The translations under genes were made by a program, and so were the position numbers. From Paralvinella palmiformis (taxonomy: Eukaryota > Annelida > Polychaeta > Terebellida > Alvinellidae): a DNA stretch of 64,000 nt. The stretch is from positions 129,501-193,500 of the forward strand of contig JAODUP010000448.1 in the NCBI GenBank assembly GCA_025642065.1, in the 5' to 3' direction. Every line of letters begins with the position of its first letter. Position 1 is the stretch's first letter. Shown in pieces: positions 1-13,516 of this stretch. The notes below the pieces were generated by a model. It saw only the letters and a program-made list of their open reading frames with translations. It was not told the DNA's origin and ran no database searches.

Positions 1-282
1 AAAACTTTGTGCGCTGTCCCCAAAATATGAGAATACAGGAAACCAGAAGGACGTGAAATGGTTCAAATGTTACCCTTTTCAAGTGTTTCTTATCGCTAGG
101 CACTGAAAACCCTTTATGTTCACATCTGTTTGTGTTGATTCAAATTTTTATAATTTTAAACCATTCGATTAATTTATCAGAGGAAAACTGATTGGCTCAA
201 CCCAACCAGGTTAATTATGCCTTTAAATTGTTATTCACAACACACTGAACTCGTGTGCTCTTATTTGTTCAACTGAGGCGGG

Positions 283-354
<72 letters not shown>

Positions 355-900
355 ATCAGCAAACACACAATGACTATACATGCTGGGATTTACCTCAAAC
401 GTTACCACATCATTGACTGTAGATTTTTGCTTTTCACTTGAAATAGTCAAGACATCTCGGTTCGATGATACAGATAATAGACCCAGCTGGTTTTGAGTAA
501 TTAGGCGCTCATTCGCTGGAGCATGAAAACATGTAGCATGGATTGATTGATTAATCAACTGAGTGAGTGAGTGAGTGAGTGAGTGAGTGAGTGAGTGAGT
601 GAGTGAGTGAGTGAGTGAGTGAGTGAAACAGGGAAAGAAAGAACATGTCGTCAAGTGGACTATGATTTCAGTGACTAAATTATTTTATCGTGTATGTGTG
701 CGTGCGTGCGTCCATGTCCGTGATTTTACCAAGACTATACTAACCTGACAAATACGTACATACATGTTCGTTAAATATATATTACCTGGTATTTTATTAT
801 CCAAAATAACAAACAATTTGAATGTGAAGTTTTGATTAATTCCGAGATATATCACACCAGGTAGCTGATTAACTCTAACATCTGGCTCCTCGAAAACCTG

Positions 901-973
<73 letters not shown>

Positions 974-2095
974 ATATGTTATGCGCAGGGTTTAGTGGTA
1001 CGATCATATACAGTCTAAATATATTTTAAATTATAATTCACTTTCATATTTACTAGAATCACTCAGAGATTATTCACAAAACAAATGCATCAACAAGCTG
1101 GTAGCCAGTCAGTGGATATATAACATGCTTCGTGAGTAGTTTTAAATAGTTAACATATTAAACATTGTCGAAATCCGATGGATACCCGACTGAGTTGTTT
1201 CTCAGATAACAATGGCCCTCAGTCATTTGTACCAGATGAGGAGACCAATATCGATGTTCAACACTCGTCAGTCAACACTTATTCTCCCTCTAAGATAAAA
1301 ATCTATATTTCCATGTGGTATAAAGGTATATCGAGCCGCTCAATGTTGTAGATCTCCAGAACATACCCAGGCCTTCCTCTGATACAGAATAATTTCATCC
1401 AAAACCTTCCCCAAGAGATCAACTTTTTCAGTCGTATTCAGTACACTAAAAGGACTCAAATTGCAATGGTATATGAGAGATGAAAATCTGATAGCAAAAT
1501 AATTACACTACCCGATTTAATGATCTTTAATCTAATAACTATACTTAGTGATGTAATAAGTATAACTCTGATTATTAGAGACTCATCAGATCGGTGACAA
1601 TAGTACGGTAAAACAATGTCGTCACAATCATACGTGGTGTCATAAAGCCGGACATACACTAAACACCTGTGTGTGTGCGCGTTTGTTTGTTTGTTTGTTT
1701 GTTTGTTTGTTTGTTTTACCAATGTAGCACTGGCTCAGAGAATCTCGAAACGTGAATTCAAACTCTGAACGATTAATCGGGGGAACTGAATACAGACAGG
1801 CGACTTTCCATGTTGAGACATGTAAGATGCCTCATCAGTCCCTAAGTCGTCGTGCAAGAAAACTCTAAAAAGCGAATCACCAACAAACGTGGCGTCCGGG
1901 AGTAACACACCCTAGTCAGATATCACGGCAGTTGTGAGAATCCCTCGGTCTTAAACGAACTGCCTTTAAATACTACCTCGAGGTACGTCATCTGCACGCC
2001 GTTTTGGAAGGGTCTTAAACCAACGATCGATTGGAATAATCACGATTCAGACTTAACGCAATATGCCAACTCTTTACAGGAAAGTCAACCCTTAC
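1..2095. other. Repeat-rich stretch without a recognised gene
   Basis: Holds (TA)n at 285-349 and 904-970, (GAGT)n at 560-626 and (GTTT)n at 1681-1716. I see no convincing exon; reading frames here are made by the satellites. Confidence 0.6.
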
Positions 2096-2371
2096 CATGT
2101 CGAAGTGATTCAAGTCCACATAAAGGTCGTGGGTCAATCCATTTCTCAGATGCATTGGAACGTCTGCCAGCGAAGTGTTTATGGTACTTCTCCATTTGTG
2201 GATGAAATTCTTATAATCGTCTACGCTTTTTCCGTCGACGGACTCCAGCTGCGCGTGGAATTTCGATTCGTATCTCTCGAGGCTCTTGATGAGCACGTGA
2301 TAGACTAGAAGCGAGTCCGTGTCGTGGAAGTACTCGCCGGGGCGTGGAGACGGCGGGCTGAACGCGTACAT
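2096..2371 (-). CDS. Isolated 92-codon exon, function unknown
   Basis: A clean exon with acceptor cttacccgacag before ATGTACGCG and donor GACATG before gtaaggg; 276 bases, in frame at both ends. It is richer in G and C than its surroundings. It reads MYAFSPPSPRPGEYFHDTDS, then a charged helical-looking part (SLERYESKFHAQLESVDGK, VDDYKNFIHKW) and ends LTHDLYVDLNHFDM. Composition, codon-like texture and splice signals argue that it is real coding DNA. I do not recognise a family. It may be a 3' exon of the minus-strand gene above or a separate gene. Confidence 0.5.
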
Positions 2372-2984
2372 CTGTCGGGTAAGAAACATATCGAGGCGCG
2401 TAAGAATCCGGAACGATCTCTCGCTTACAGTGGCGCATCGATTGGAAGATTGTTTTTGATGAAGATATTCTTAAACCAATTAGCAAATGTATAAAAGTCA
2501 TCGTTTGTAATCCGAAGATAATTGAAATTCACACAATCTATTCACAATATCATCTGTCAACTGTTCAATAAACTGATTTATAAACTGTTCAGCCAGAAGA
2601 TCGATTTAAGTACACTTGTAAACTACATCACAGATCTTTACGGTGTGAGGAAAGAATTGAACTGGAGCATTGCTCTAATACATCAGGTTGTAATGATTTC
2701 ATCTTTCTTTAAATTGAAGCTATAATAATAAATAGTTAGTTTTTTTTATTGAATTCAGTATTAGCTATAGTTTTATATTGGCTTCTAACATATAGAGGGG
2801 ATTTATTTTAAAATTTAGCAGCCCGGTATGATTGAAATTGTTCAATGATTGTGTAAAATGTCTTCGTATGCCACAGCATGACGGAACTGTGTTCTAACGA
2901 TGCGTGGGGAATAAGTACGATGACAGTGAATTGGGGGTATTTGTTAATCGACTTCAAAAGCAAAAACAATGGCACTCCAATGGC

Positions 2985-3125
2985 ACAGTTGCTAGATCAC
3001 TACACTGCAAACCCCAGGTCATGCGTTCAAATCCGACTCACACATATGCTTGTGGGATGTGTCCCCTTTTCCACATGTTCCATGTGTGATCAGCCCCGAA
3101 GCTAAACAAATCATTTATTCATTCA
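2985..3125 (+). mobile_element. tRNA-derived SINE, family C
   Basis: A-box-like TGGCACAGTTGCTAGATC, B-box-like GCGTTCAAATCCGACTC, then TGTGGGATGTGTCCCC and an end rich in CATTCATTCATTCACTC. The two latter blocks recur in other copies in the window. Confidence 0.55.
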
Positions 3126-4328
3126 TTCACTCTTAAACCAAAATGAAATATGAACAGTACAGAAACATCGCAATGGAAAGGTTGGATAGGATCCGGAACA
3201 TATAATATCCAGAAAGCACTTGCATACCTTAAGGCAATTAAAACAAATTAAATGAAGGTGACCTGATATTGAGAGGAGATATAAAGTAATTAACAACTAA
3301 ATCGAGAATGGTGAAAGAAAAACTGGATAGCATTAAGCCTGGATACTATAAACTGGGACGACCACTCGGATCCAACATTTGTAAGGATAACGATCACGGT
3401 CTAAAGAGAAACGGGGAAAACACCGAGTCGTTCCCAAATTATTAAAGAACGAACAACCCTTCAATAGAGAGACCAGTCATACCTTGATATGACAAACCTA
3501 GACAGAAAGACGTTCATATAGAAAGATGCATAAGATAAATGGATGCTAAATGATGCTTAGCTCTGGTAACAGATAAACAATTACAGCAGGGAGCATACCA
3601 GTTGAACTAGTAGAGACCGTCTGAGAACCAATCGTCTAGATCGTTACAACAATATCGGACAGACGAGAGAATCGTTCACACTGTGTGTCGACCATCCCGT
3701 CTGGTTTTTAAAGGGTCAATTTTCATTTTCCGTGCGAACTACTACTCAATCAACCTCGTCGAATGTCCTGAATATCTACAGCAAACATTTCTTTAAAGAG
3801 ATAACAATCATCCGGGAATTGAACAAACAGCACGAATAAAAACAAGATTACAAACGACCCGAGATGACAACAACATAGCACTAATATTATTGCCAGATGG
3901 TCATGCACTTTCTGGCCCAATTCACCAATAACAAATTCTCCAATCGAAACACTCAAGAAATTTTATATTTATATCTTATTGTACCAGCTGTTTTCCGGGA
4001 GGGAGAAAGAATGGAAGAAGGGTCGAGATGGGAGCGTAAGATGAAGAGAGATGGCGAGATAACAGCGAGCCAGTAGTGGTGCCCCGACAACCATGAAGGT
4101 CGCCGGCTAAAAGACGAACGAGTAATAGTTGTTTGTAATTAAACTGAGAAAAGATGATAAATTATGCTGGTTTTATTAGAATAAGCAAAGTTTAGTATTT
4201 ATGGTGATGTGCTTTACTGATCCTTTAACACATTGCTAGATTGTCAAAGGTATCTAAATTTAACAGAAGCTAATAAACTACTCTTTATGACCAAGCATAT
4301 TAAACACGCTCGAGATGTATACACTTAC

Positions 4329-4413
4329 CTTGTTTCTAGTATAAAGCATCTGTGAACCTATGACGAGGTAGACATCCGACAACGTGCAAGTGTTGTTTCC
4401 ACCAAATCGTCTA
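4329..4413 (-). CDS. Possible exon, function unknown
   Basis: An open stretch with a good donor (AACAAG before gtaagtgt) and a weak acceptor. It reads RRFGGNNTCTLSDVYLVIGS followed by eight more residues, with one Cys and an N-linked site. It lies downstream of the 5158-5310 exon on the same strand, but its entry phase does not follow directly from it, so at least one exon would be missing between them. Confidence 0.25.
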
Positions 4414-4735
4414 CTTTATTCGTGTGGAGAAATCAATATACAATCAGCTTATGTTAACCAAGTTCGGTCATTACTCTGATACACCATCAGTGCTATTTAC
4501 AATAAGGTAATACCAAGTTTAGAAGATGAGTAGCCATGCGAGTATATTATATTTTCACGTTACCCTTGAACGGACATGATCCGAAGAATTTCCATCAGTG
4601 GCACCTGATATTTTTGGACTGTACCGTTGTCAAAAAGCAGCTGAAATTAACAAGATGCAATACTCTAAGCAACGTAATAAAATAGCCTTACGTCTGCATA
4701 AAAAGAGAGCACCAAGTGTGTGTTGGTGTTTTACA

Positions 4736-4990
4736 GTGAGCTCGGTGGCCTAGCGGTTAAGCCCCCGGCACTTGGTGCCAACGGTCACAGGTTCGAACCC
4801 AGCAAGAGGTCGGAACTTTTTCAGAGATTAATTTCTCGGCTCACTACATCGTGGGTTGGTGAACACGTTAAATGGCGCTGCCGTCTCCACTGAGTTATTT
4901 AAAATAAAGGGGGACGTTAAAAAAACCGAGGACGTAAAACACTCTGGCAGTGACCACCCTCAGAGTATTTCGGCTCCATCTTTCCGTACT
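4736..4990 (+). mobile_element. tRNA-derived SINE, family B
   Basis: A box (GGTGGCCTAGCGGTTAAG) and perfect B box (GGTTCGAACCC) about 45 bases apart, then a body with AAATGGCGCTGCCGTCTCCA and AAAGGGGGACGTTAAAAA. There is no 3' half matching a tRNA acceptor stem, so it is a SINE and not a tRNA gene. Confidence 0.75.
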
Positions 4991-5157
4991 GCTACCCTGT
5001 GAGTGGTGGGGGAAGGAGGCTTCTCCACCACTCCAACATACAGGCTGTGCCGAATAAGCGACAGCCTGGGGATTCTCCCCGAACATCAAAGACAGTTGGT
5101 GTTTTACGAAATAGAATCGCCACGGTAGGCTTATCCAACATATTATAGTCTACGCAC

Positions 5158-6976
5158 CAGTTGTAAATCGTCGTAGACGTCAAAGAAAGCGGACATGATG
5201 TGAAGCTGGCCGTCGGGCAGTAATGCATCACGCCGCGAATTGACAGTCTTCCAGGCCACCGAGGGATACACTCTCTCGGCTTCGGTACAGCCCAGCTGGG
5301 TCACCCAAATCTGTATCAAAATGATATGGTATTAAGTTGTGAAATAAACGTTGATACTATACTATCCAGGTTATTTCAAAGTTTATGACCGTCTAATACC
5401 AACCTCCTGGTGTTCTGTGATGAATAGTATAAATCCGCTAATACTGACCGCTGTGAGTACAATTGAACCACTAATATTCCACGGCATTAAGTAGAAGTTA
5501 CTACCGCCATCAGAACTGTAAATATTATTAATGTTAGTGCTTTCATTATGTAGAAACAGATAATCTATTATTTTACAATAACTGGCTGACTTTCATTATC
5601 GAAGGAAATACGAATTAATGATCAATTAGACAGTAACGGGCAGCTTAAGTCTACGAGGATTATTCAAACATTACTTTTTTAGGAGAATATGGCTTTATTC
5701 GAATAATTCAAGACCGGTATATTATCTTTGATTGATGTTATGCATCCATCAAAATATATATTGTTTCCCTTCGCCCACCGACTCCCTTTTGAGGGCCGAC
5801 CCAACAATATTTCCCAATTTGAGACTTATTAAATATAATTGACTCCCATATTAAATCTTAGTTCACGCTATGATCGTTGGGTGGCAGCATTTCAGTGCTA
5901 ATATAGAACGCGTCTGGTCATACACAGCTAACAGTCATTTCGTATTTGTTTACCTATTCTGACCAATGTTAACATGTATGCTGGTTATAGCGATTATACA
6001 TTCTGTTAAATGCCACACATTTGCCTTAAGTTTGGAATTTTTTTAAACCTACCTACCTACCCATATTTTTTCAGAACAAAAATCCTTTGGGAAATAAGAT
6101 ATTTTTATGGTGCCTAATTTGCAATTAAATGGTTCTAACATTAATGAGATAAATCCAGCTTATGATTTTGTCTGAACAAAGAGGTGCCATAATAATGTAT
6201 AAGTGATAAGCTACTTTAAAATTACCGATATATCAACAAAGTATTAAAATGTTACATTTCTGTGTATAGAATGTTTTTATGAGCACAAATTTTAACATAT
6301 TGACTGCCAATTATCAGACTTCTGTTTTGTTGGATATATTTTATTGTATTTAATAGATCTATCGCGGTAGCAGCATCGTCTTACGTAACGCTAAACGTGA
6401 CGCCATACAATCTTACGTACCTGTGAAGGATGTGGCTTCCTGTAAGATATACATGCTCGGTGACTTGGATGGACATTATTATTCTATTTAGAACGATGGT
6501 CTGTAATGATCCATCAGAAGCATTTCCTGTCGTTATTGGGATGTTTTTACCTGTGTATAATGTCATCGCTAGACTTGTTGGTATGTTGCTGATAAGTTGC
6601 CATGACGAGCCTACAAATGATAGTACTAGTACATATCCATATCATCGCGTCTGCGGATGTCAAACCAAATGCAGTAAAATCGAACCACGGGCAATTATAC
6701 TTAAACGTTTACGAAGTATTATGAAAACTTTACATGAAAACACTCGTGTCCGATTTCGTTGTGTCGTACAAAATTATGTCTAGACGTAGCAAGTACCTGT
6801 AAACATAACAAACTTGTATCGGAGGGTTGTGGCAAGCAGACACAATACCAAGCCACGGTTTATGGCTGACAGTGTACAAGTTACGATTCGACATGTCTTA
6901 GCATCATTGAGAGGTTTAGTCTGACACGGTCCTTGACCATCGGCATCTTCCAAATCGGTAAAGTTTAATGGTATTC
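5158..6976 (-). CDS. Unnamed membrane protein exons; weak GT92-like segment
   Basis: Four phase-compatible exons: 6857-6976 (or 6849-6976), 6421-6550, 5404-5515, 5158-5310. The first two read Cys-containing and NxS-containing sequence (CRIVTC; ITTGNASDGSLQ; TEHVYLTGSHILH). 5404-5515 has an ATG at 5485-5487 and a single membrane segment (SGSIVLTAVSISGFILFI) ending TEHQE. 5158-5310 continues IWVTQLGCTEAERVYPSVAW and then DGQLHIMSAFFDVYDDLQL. The last phrase resembles the start of family 92 glycosyltransferases, where a similar 'SAF(Y/F)D' box follows a type II anchor. Two readings are open: a separate type II glycosyltransferase beginning at 5487, or the 3' end of the gene upstream with a C-terminal anchor. 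The downstream exons were not found. Confidence 0.42.
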
Positions 6977-7345
6977 CTACAATGCCGGAAAATAAACTGA
7001 TAACATATTCAAGTGAATGGTGTCAGCATATGGAAAACGGCCATCCGTTTGTATTTGATGTGCACCAATTTCGAACAATTGAAAGCGAACAACAAAATAA
7101 ACAACCACACAAAGCTAACTAGAATCAAACGTCAATAACAACTCCGCTGTGCACGTTTTCATGTAAAAGCGACCCGTGGTTATTTGTAATAGACATATCT
7201 GGCTGATACAAGTCGTCACATCGTCTTTATATTCCATTTGTAAGCATCAGCTTCCGACATTACCTTTATAGGTGTACTACCATAGGCTTCTTAGCCATGT
7301 ATATATTTGGTGTACGTATACATTTATATGTGAATGTGATTACAC

Positions 7346-8082
7346 GTTGAGTAAGCACACGGAAGCATGACTCCAATTTAAGCAGCGACAACGTGTATCG
7401 GAAGCTTGGAGCAAAACCTGCTGGAATCCATTGGATACAACATTGCATGCGTTCACACAAGTACGGGTTGACCTTTCTGTAACTGTAACACGGCACCGAA
7501 CGGAATTCTCCATAACCTATTAGCCACCAAATATATTTTCTTCATTGATCCACATCTTAAAAAGCATGTCCTCCCCAGAAAGAGCCCCGCCAACTCGTTT
7601 GGTTAAATATATAAATGGCATCAGCCAGTCACCCGCGGATTTGGGCGCTTTCCGATCTTAATCGATTTTATAGTCATGCAATCCAAGACGGCACGAAACG
7701 AATGTTCACATTCGTGACAATGAAAACACTCTAACCTCGAGCCGTCGATGTCTAGCTAGACACGTCGATAGTCCAATCCTACGTTAGTTTCGATTTAGAT
7801 ATGGGGATGTTGATCATGTTTTGCTGAAGATCTTCCTATTTTAATATCTTGTCAGACCGATAATCGGCTTACATATTGGGTTAACTTTGTCCTCCACGTT
7901 GATCTCCATCAATCGGTTCTGTCTTCCTGACCCTCAAGTTTTCTATAACCAGATGACGGTGCCCAATTATTTTTACTCCAGGTTTTTTTAGCAAGTTAGA
8001 TACCACTTGGCCAAGTATATTATTCGTACGTGTCATCATATGTTCGTTAATTTTTCTTCTATAATCAGTTAATGATCAGTTC

Positions 8083-8132
<50 letters not shown>

Positions 8133-10043
8133 ATATCGCATAGTTGCTTCACTTTTATCATTCAAACAATTTATCCCTTTCATTCCTTACTCGTGTCAGA
8201 AGCATTGCAATACTAAAGCAAACGATCAGATAGAGCGTAAAAAGGCTTACGAGCTGACTTTTGATAGCATTAATTGCTGATATTTCGATCTTAAAGCTAA
8301 AGTACTAACATTTCAAGGACTTTGCGAAATGCATTGTAATAAATAACACCTTTTCAATCTAGATTAACACAGGTGTGGACATATTTATATCGCATGATAT
8401 AAAGACGTCGTATTAATATCACTATATGTCTTGATGTGTATACGTTCTTAATTACCTAGATACGTTGTGAAGTTTGCTCTGAGCACGGAATTCCTGTTTT
8501 TACAAGATCCAATTAAAAGCAGTTGTTGCTTTCGTGAGTAACCACTCTGAGCTGATAGAACTATCTCCCTGGCACATTTTACAGATGGTAAATTACTTCT
8601 TACAATGCTACTGTTGTTGTTCCCACTGCGATAGTCGCCATACAATTCATACAGTCCAGCCTGTGTGAAAAAACGTGACATACAAACCATTAAAATTCAG
8701 TTTACATTCAACATATAATATTAGGCATCGCTATCAGCAACATTAAAATGGGTATTTGCGACTGGCACCACTTACTGTTAGTATTGCCGCAGGTACCGAC
8801 TTGTACTATATTTTTTATCTATAAGTATTAATTATTATAATGATTTACTACATGTTTCCGACTTTTGTCTTAGTTAGTGAACATACTTGAGTAAGAATCA
8901 ACAGTCTATCTTCAAGGCTGGCAGTTCCTATAATAAAAGGTTCTCCTCTCAGGCACGAACAAGACGAGACGTTGCTGCTCATAAGTTTGTCTGATAACTG
9001 CATGATTTACGTATTAACATAAGACAGGTATATACATTTATCTGCGTAGAATGTTGTACATGATTGCTTGCTTCCAATCCACCTCCCTCTTTCTCCCTCT
9101 CTCCTATGTGTGTGTGTGTGTATGTGTGTGCGCGCGCGTCTGCGTGCGTGCGTGCGTGTGTGTGTGTAAGCCCACAAACAATCTGGCATTTAAATTTGAG
9201 TGCCGACAAAACACAGTTCTGTCAAACGTACCTGCAGTAATTTCACTTGATGAGAACCGTCTTGGGAAATAAATATGGCTTCCTGTGACTTTAATGGACC
9301 CCAGATCTTTACAAGGCAGTTTCCAGGGGTAAAGTGAACGTCAGTAAAAAGAGTTGAATTATAATTAAAATCATCAAGGTTCACTGCTGTGGTTTGTAGC
9401 CTGTTGAAACCATTGATATTAAAATTGATCCTGTAATGAAATTTTAAATAATTCGGATACATAGCTAATAAATGAACATTTCGCTTTATTACTATAATAA
9501 TAGTAATTTGTGTTAACAATTACTCACCACTCAGCTCATTAACCCATCTCATATACACACATTAATGCATATCCATGTTCTCAAACATGCACACACTCAC
9601 ACACACACACACAACAAACACACAACAAACATAAACAATAACAATAATGTACATTCACTTCGTAGACTTTAAGAAGTTTTCGACTCCATGAACTTCCAAT
9701 GTTAAAATAGCAGATCTGTCATCATAATAAAACGGCACTATCCAAGCGGGTTCACAGATTTCTACCAAACATTCTCGGCTTCCTGTAATCAATGGAATGG
9801 GTGTTTTATTCCATCATACATAAAACAATAAAATAACACCCGTAGCGGTGCTGTTGTCAGTATTAAAAAGTACAATAATGTCAATAAAATATTGTCATGA
9901 GACAAATTATGGCCCAATCAGGGTGGTATATAATATGATGCCACGAGACAAACTATGCTCTGGCGCATCACTGCGCGACATGTCTTGCTTGTAAACTAAG
10001 TATACACCATGGCTCCACCCACCCACCCACACACACACCCACC

Positions 10044-10090
<47 letters not shown>

Positions 10091-10973
10091 TTGTATGTCG
10101 CTAAATCGATAACTGCAGCTTTGGCCAGTTTGCACGTGGAACTTCCGATATACGTATCTTTCGATTGCCAGCATATACTCAAATAAGGTTCTGCCCCCTG
10201 CAGAACGATGCTTCGGGCAATTCTTCTTCCATCTGCCTATGTTTAAAATATCATTCATCACACTGATAGCATCTATAATCTAGCATTAAAAGAGAACCAA
10301 AAGAAAATCTACACAAATTCCAAACTAACCTCGTAGCTACTGGAGCATTCCACTTCCAAAAGGATGTTATAACGATAAGCAAATGATCGCTTCTGAAACT
10401 AAAGTAATAAAATAACACTCCCTCTAACACTAATTGCTTTATATCAATAAGATGATGATGATTGATGTTTTACGGCCACTTTTGTGCACAAGGTAGGCTA
10501 AATGGGCCGAACGACCTCCAAAGGTAATGAGACGAAGTGAAAGACGAAACAACCTTCAGATATGCCCACGTCGGGATTCGAATACGGGTGGTAGTGATCT
10601 GTGGTCCAACACGCTACCGCTAGACCACGGAGGCGCCCCTTTATAAAACTTCCAAACGCTCTGCGAATGCGACTTACTATAAATGATATGATAGAATAAA
10701 CTATCGAAAAATAGTATATATATAATATATTGTAAAATCAAACTAGACAATTATATATAAATATATAAAATAAGAATCTTAAATGCAACATAAATGTATT
10801 TAGTCCACACACCCCTTCTGACTGGTGTCTCATAACGTTTACTAGTTTCTTGGTATGCTGTAGGGACATTATGTCCCATTGGCCACTAGCATAATATGAG
10901 AAATGCGGTATAATCACTTTTCATGTTTTTTAGATTAACCATTACTACACGCTATATTCCATTTTATCTTTCG

Positions 10974-11052
<79 letters not shown>

Positions 11053-11465
11053 CATGTACATTTGTATATCTTCTTTTCTATAAAACATATATATTTTGAT
11101 CTGGACATTTAATCTGGATTGCCATTTTAAAACGCACCAAATAACCAAGTCCAAATTTTGGACCTAATTAGCTCTTTTGAAGCATAAGTCCACAATACCT
11201 TTCATGAAAATATAAATTATGGGTTTTTGAGACATTTCATGCCTGCAATCTTCTCGATTGCGAAATTAACTAAACAATCCAAAATATTGCATGCTCTCAA
11301 ACACGAAACCAGGTAATAATTAAAACATATATGCACTTTTTTATCAATCCAAAGGATCGGAATCATTAGTGGGAGTTCAGTGGTTAACGGTTCAATGAAC
11401 TATTGAATAATTATTTGTCAAAATATTTTTCATTTATTCTTTATTTCCTTGTCGCTCACACACAC

Positions 11466-11534
<69 letters not shown>

Positions 11535-11555
11535 CACCCCTACCCCCACACACAA

Positions 11556-11605
<50 letters not shown>

Positions 11606-12263
11606 CATTCGTTTGAATACTAAGCATGTGTTATATTTTCGAATAATATATGAAGGAAGGAGATAAGAGTTTACGATATTGATAATAATAGTTTTTTACC
11701 ACAATATTATCTGTTATTCTACCGCTAGTGTCTTAACTAATCAAATAAGGGATCCGAATATTTAGCAATACCACTGCAATATAACGTAGCTATGGTTATT
11801 CATTCGAAACTCTATGTCATATTCTGTTGTAGTTCTTCTGATGTATTATATAAAAGAGGAAAAATCCAGCGCTATACAGACAAATTACTCATATCCTTGC
11901 ACGCGACATCGCTGGAGGATATTATAAAAAGAAACTGTTATTGGACTAGGACACGTTCTTCTACTTCGTTTACTTCCACTAATGCTCAACTACATTTTGT
12001 ATTCAACAATAAACTAATATTGATAAATTACATTATGGGAAACGTCCACGTATCAAGCAATCCAGAATTTGCTTTGCAAATATTCACAGTAATGTTTCGT
12101 TCCCATCTTTAAAGGTGTAGAAATATGCTCGTCCGCTGGTTCGAAATGGACAAAAACTGCCATGTGAGACAATACCAGAACTTATGAGTCTAACAGTAGC
12201 GTGTACGAATCTCGTCATCATCTTTAGGAAATAAACGCTGTGATAATGGTGCCACTATAAATA

Positions 12264-12326
<63 letters not shown>

Positions 12327-13454
12327 AATCAGGTGTACAGTGTTGCATACATGATGAGAATAATCGTGCTTTTTCACACCATGCACTTAGCTGACAATTA
12401 AAACATGATGGGCATGCCAACTAGAAAGTGTCAAAACTGTGAAGTTTGATAAGTAACTGACTGGTTAGCACAACCAACTAATACTAATCCATTAAGAAGT
12501 AAAACCGACATTTCATTCAACCAGACCAGAGATTACATGTTTCGTGTTTCACTTATCCTCTCTCTCTTTTTCGACTATTCTACGTGATTTTCTGACAAAT
12601 CCCTTCATATGGTGTGATAGTATGGATGTTACTCTAGAACTGACTTCAATCCAAAGTGTTGTTACTGGTTGAAATATGACGGAGGGAATGGTGTTTATAG
12701 AAATCACAACTCCTAGGAGAAGTCGCTGAAAACCAAGATATCGATCTTGGATAAAAGAGCAAGCAGGTGAATCTTTTTCAAATTCAAAACAGGGGTTCAA
12801 TTTCCGAAATATCAATTGTGAAATAACGAAATACGAAGATGTTTACCCAAACGTGAATCAAGTGAAAGGGCACAAGAGCTTCTTTATAAAACTTAGAATC
12901 TCTTCAAGGAATCCATAAATAAGTAAGCAGCAGGATTCTAACAAATATATATTTATTAAGGTTGGAAAATCCTGAATTTATAACATTTACCTTATCGTTG
13001 TATTGTGCGTTTTATCATTAATATGTTATCTATAAACAAATTCTTCAAGAAAATGATCCAGTACCACCAGAAACAAACATAAAATGAGTAATTAATTCAA
13101 AGAAAAAAATAAACAATAAGAGAAGGGAAGTGGTGATAACTTATTGTAAAGAGAGGTGTAGAAAGAGAAGGGGTTGAGACTGATCAGTCAGACGATGTTA
13201 CGTTTTGCAAATTATGGACAAAAATTACTCTTCCTAATTAGAACGAAGGTCCGGTTTTTGTGATGGAGACTGATACATTTAGATTAGAAAACATAGAACG
13301 TCCATAATCACAGTCGGACAAATAGTATGTTGATGACATTCGAGAGATATTAGACTTTATATTTCCTAGCCCAAATGGCTCCAGAAGCCTGTCGTCCTCT
13401 TTCAAAACCATTAGTTAGTGCCTGGATTAACATAATATTATTTCAAACAGTAAA

Positions 13455-13516
<62 letters not shown>

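Larger units (their letters stand above)
2372..5157. other. Probable intron or intergenic DNA with two SINEs
   Basis: Apart from the SINEs at 2985-3125 and 4736-4990 and the doubtful exon at 4329-4413, I see nothing I can support. A hydrophobic open stretch at 3750-3956 is discussed under rejected items. Confidence 0.5.

Noticed and set aside
285..349. Tyr-Ile repeat reading frames across TA tracts here and at 11515-11602, 12267-12323, 13457-13514, 15565-15624, 16364-16439
   Set aside because: They are translations of microsatellites with no support from flanking coding sequence or splice sites.
560..626. CRISPR-like or regulatory direct repeats (GAGT)n
   Set aside because: A plain tetranucleotide microsatellite with no spacers.
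2063..2308. 81-codon plus-strand frame
   Set aside because: Shadow of the strongly spliced minus-strand exon 2096-2371.
3750..3956. Hydrophobic open frame on the minus strand with a possible membrane helix
   Set aside because: No ATG and only weak splice signals at both ends. It could be an exon of the unnamed genes, but I cannot support it.
4736..4810. tRNA gene with A and B boxes
   Set aside because: The 5' and 3' ends do not pair as an acceptor stem and a SINE body follows; a second copy at 20977-21152 shares that body.
6430..6783. 117-codon frame on the plus strand
   Set aside because: Lies antisense to better-supported minus-strand exon candidates (6421-6550) and has no splice or start context of its own.
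11792..12112. 106-codon plus-strand frame
   Set aside because: AT-rich, no recognisable motif, no convincing acceptor or donor, and no partner exons.
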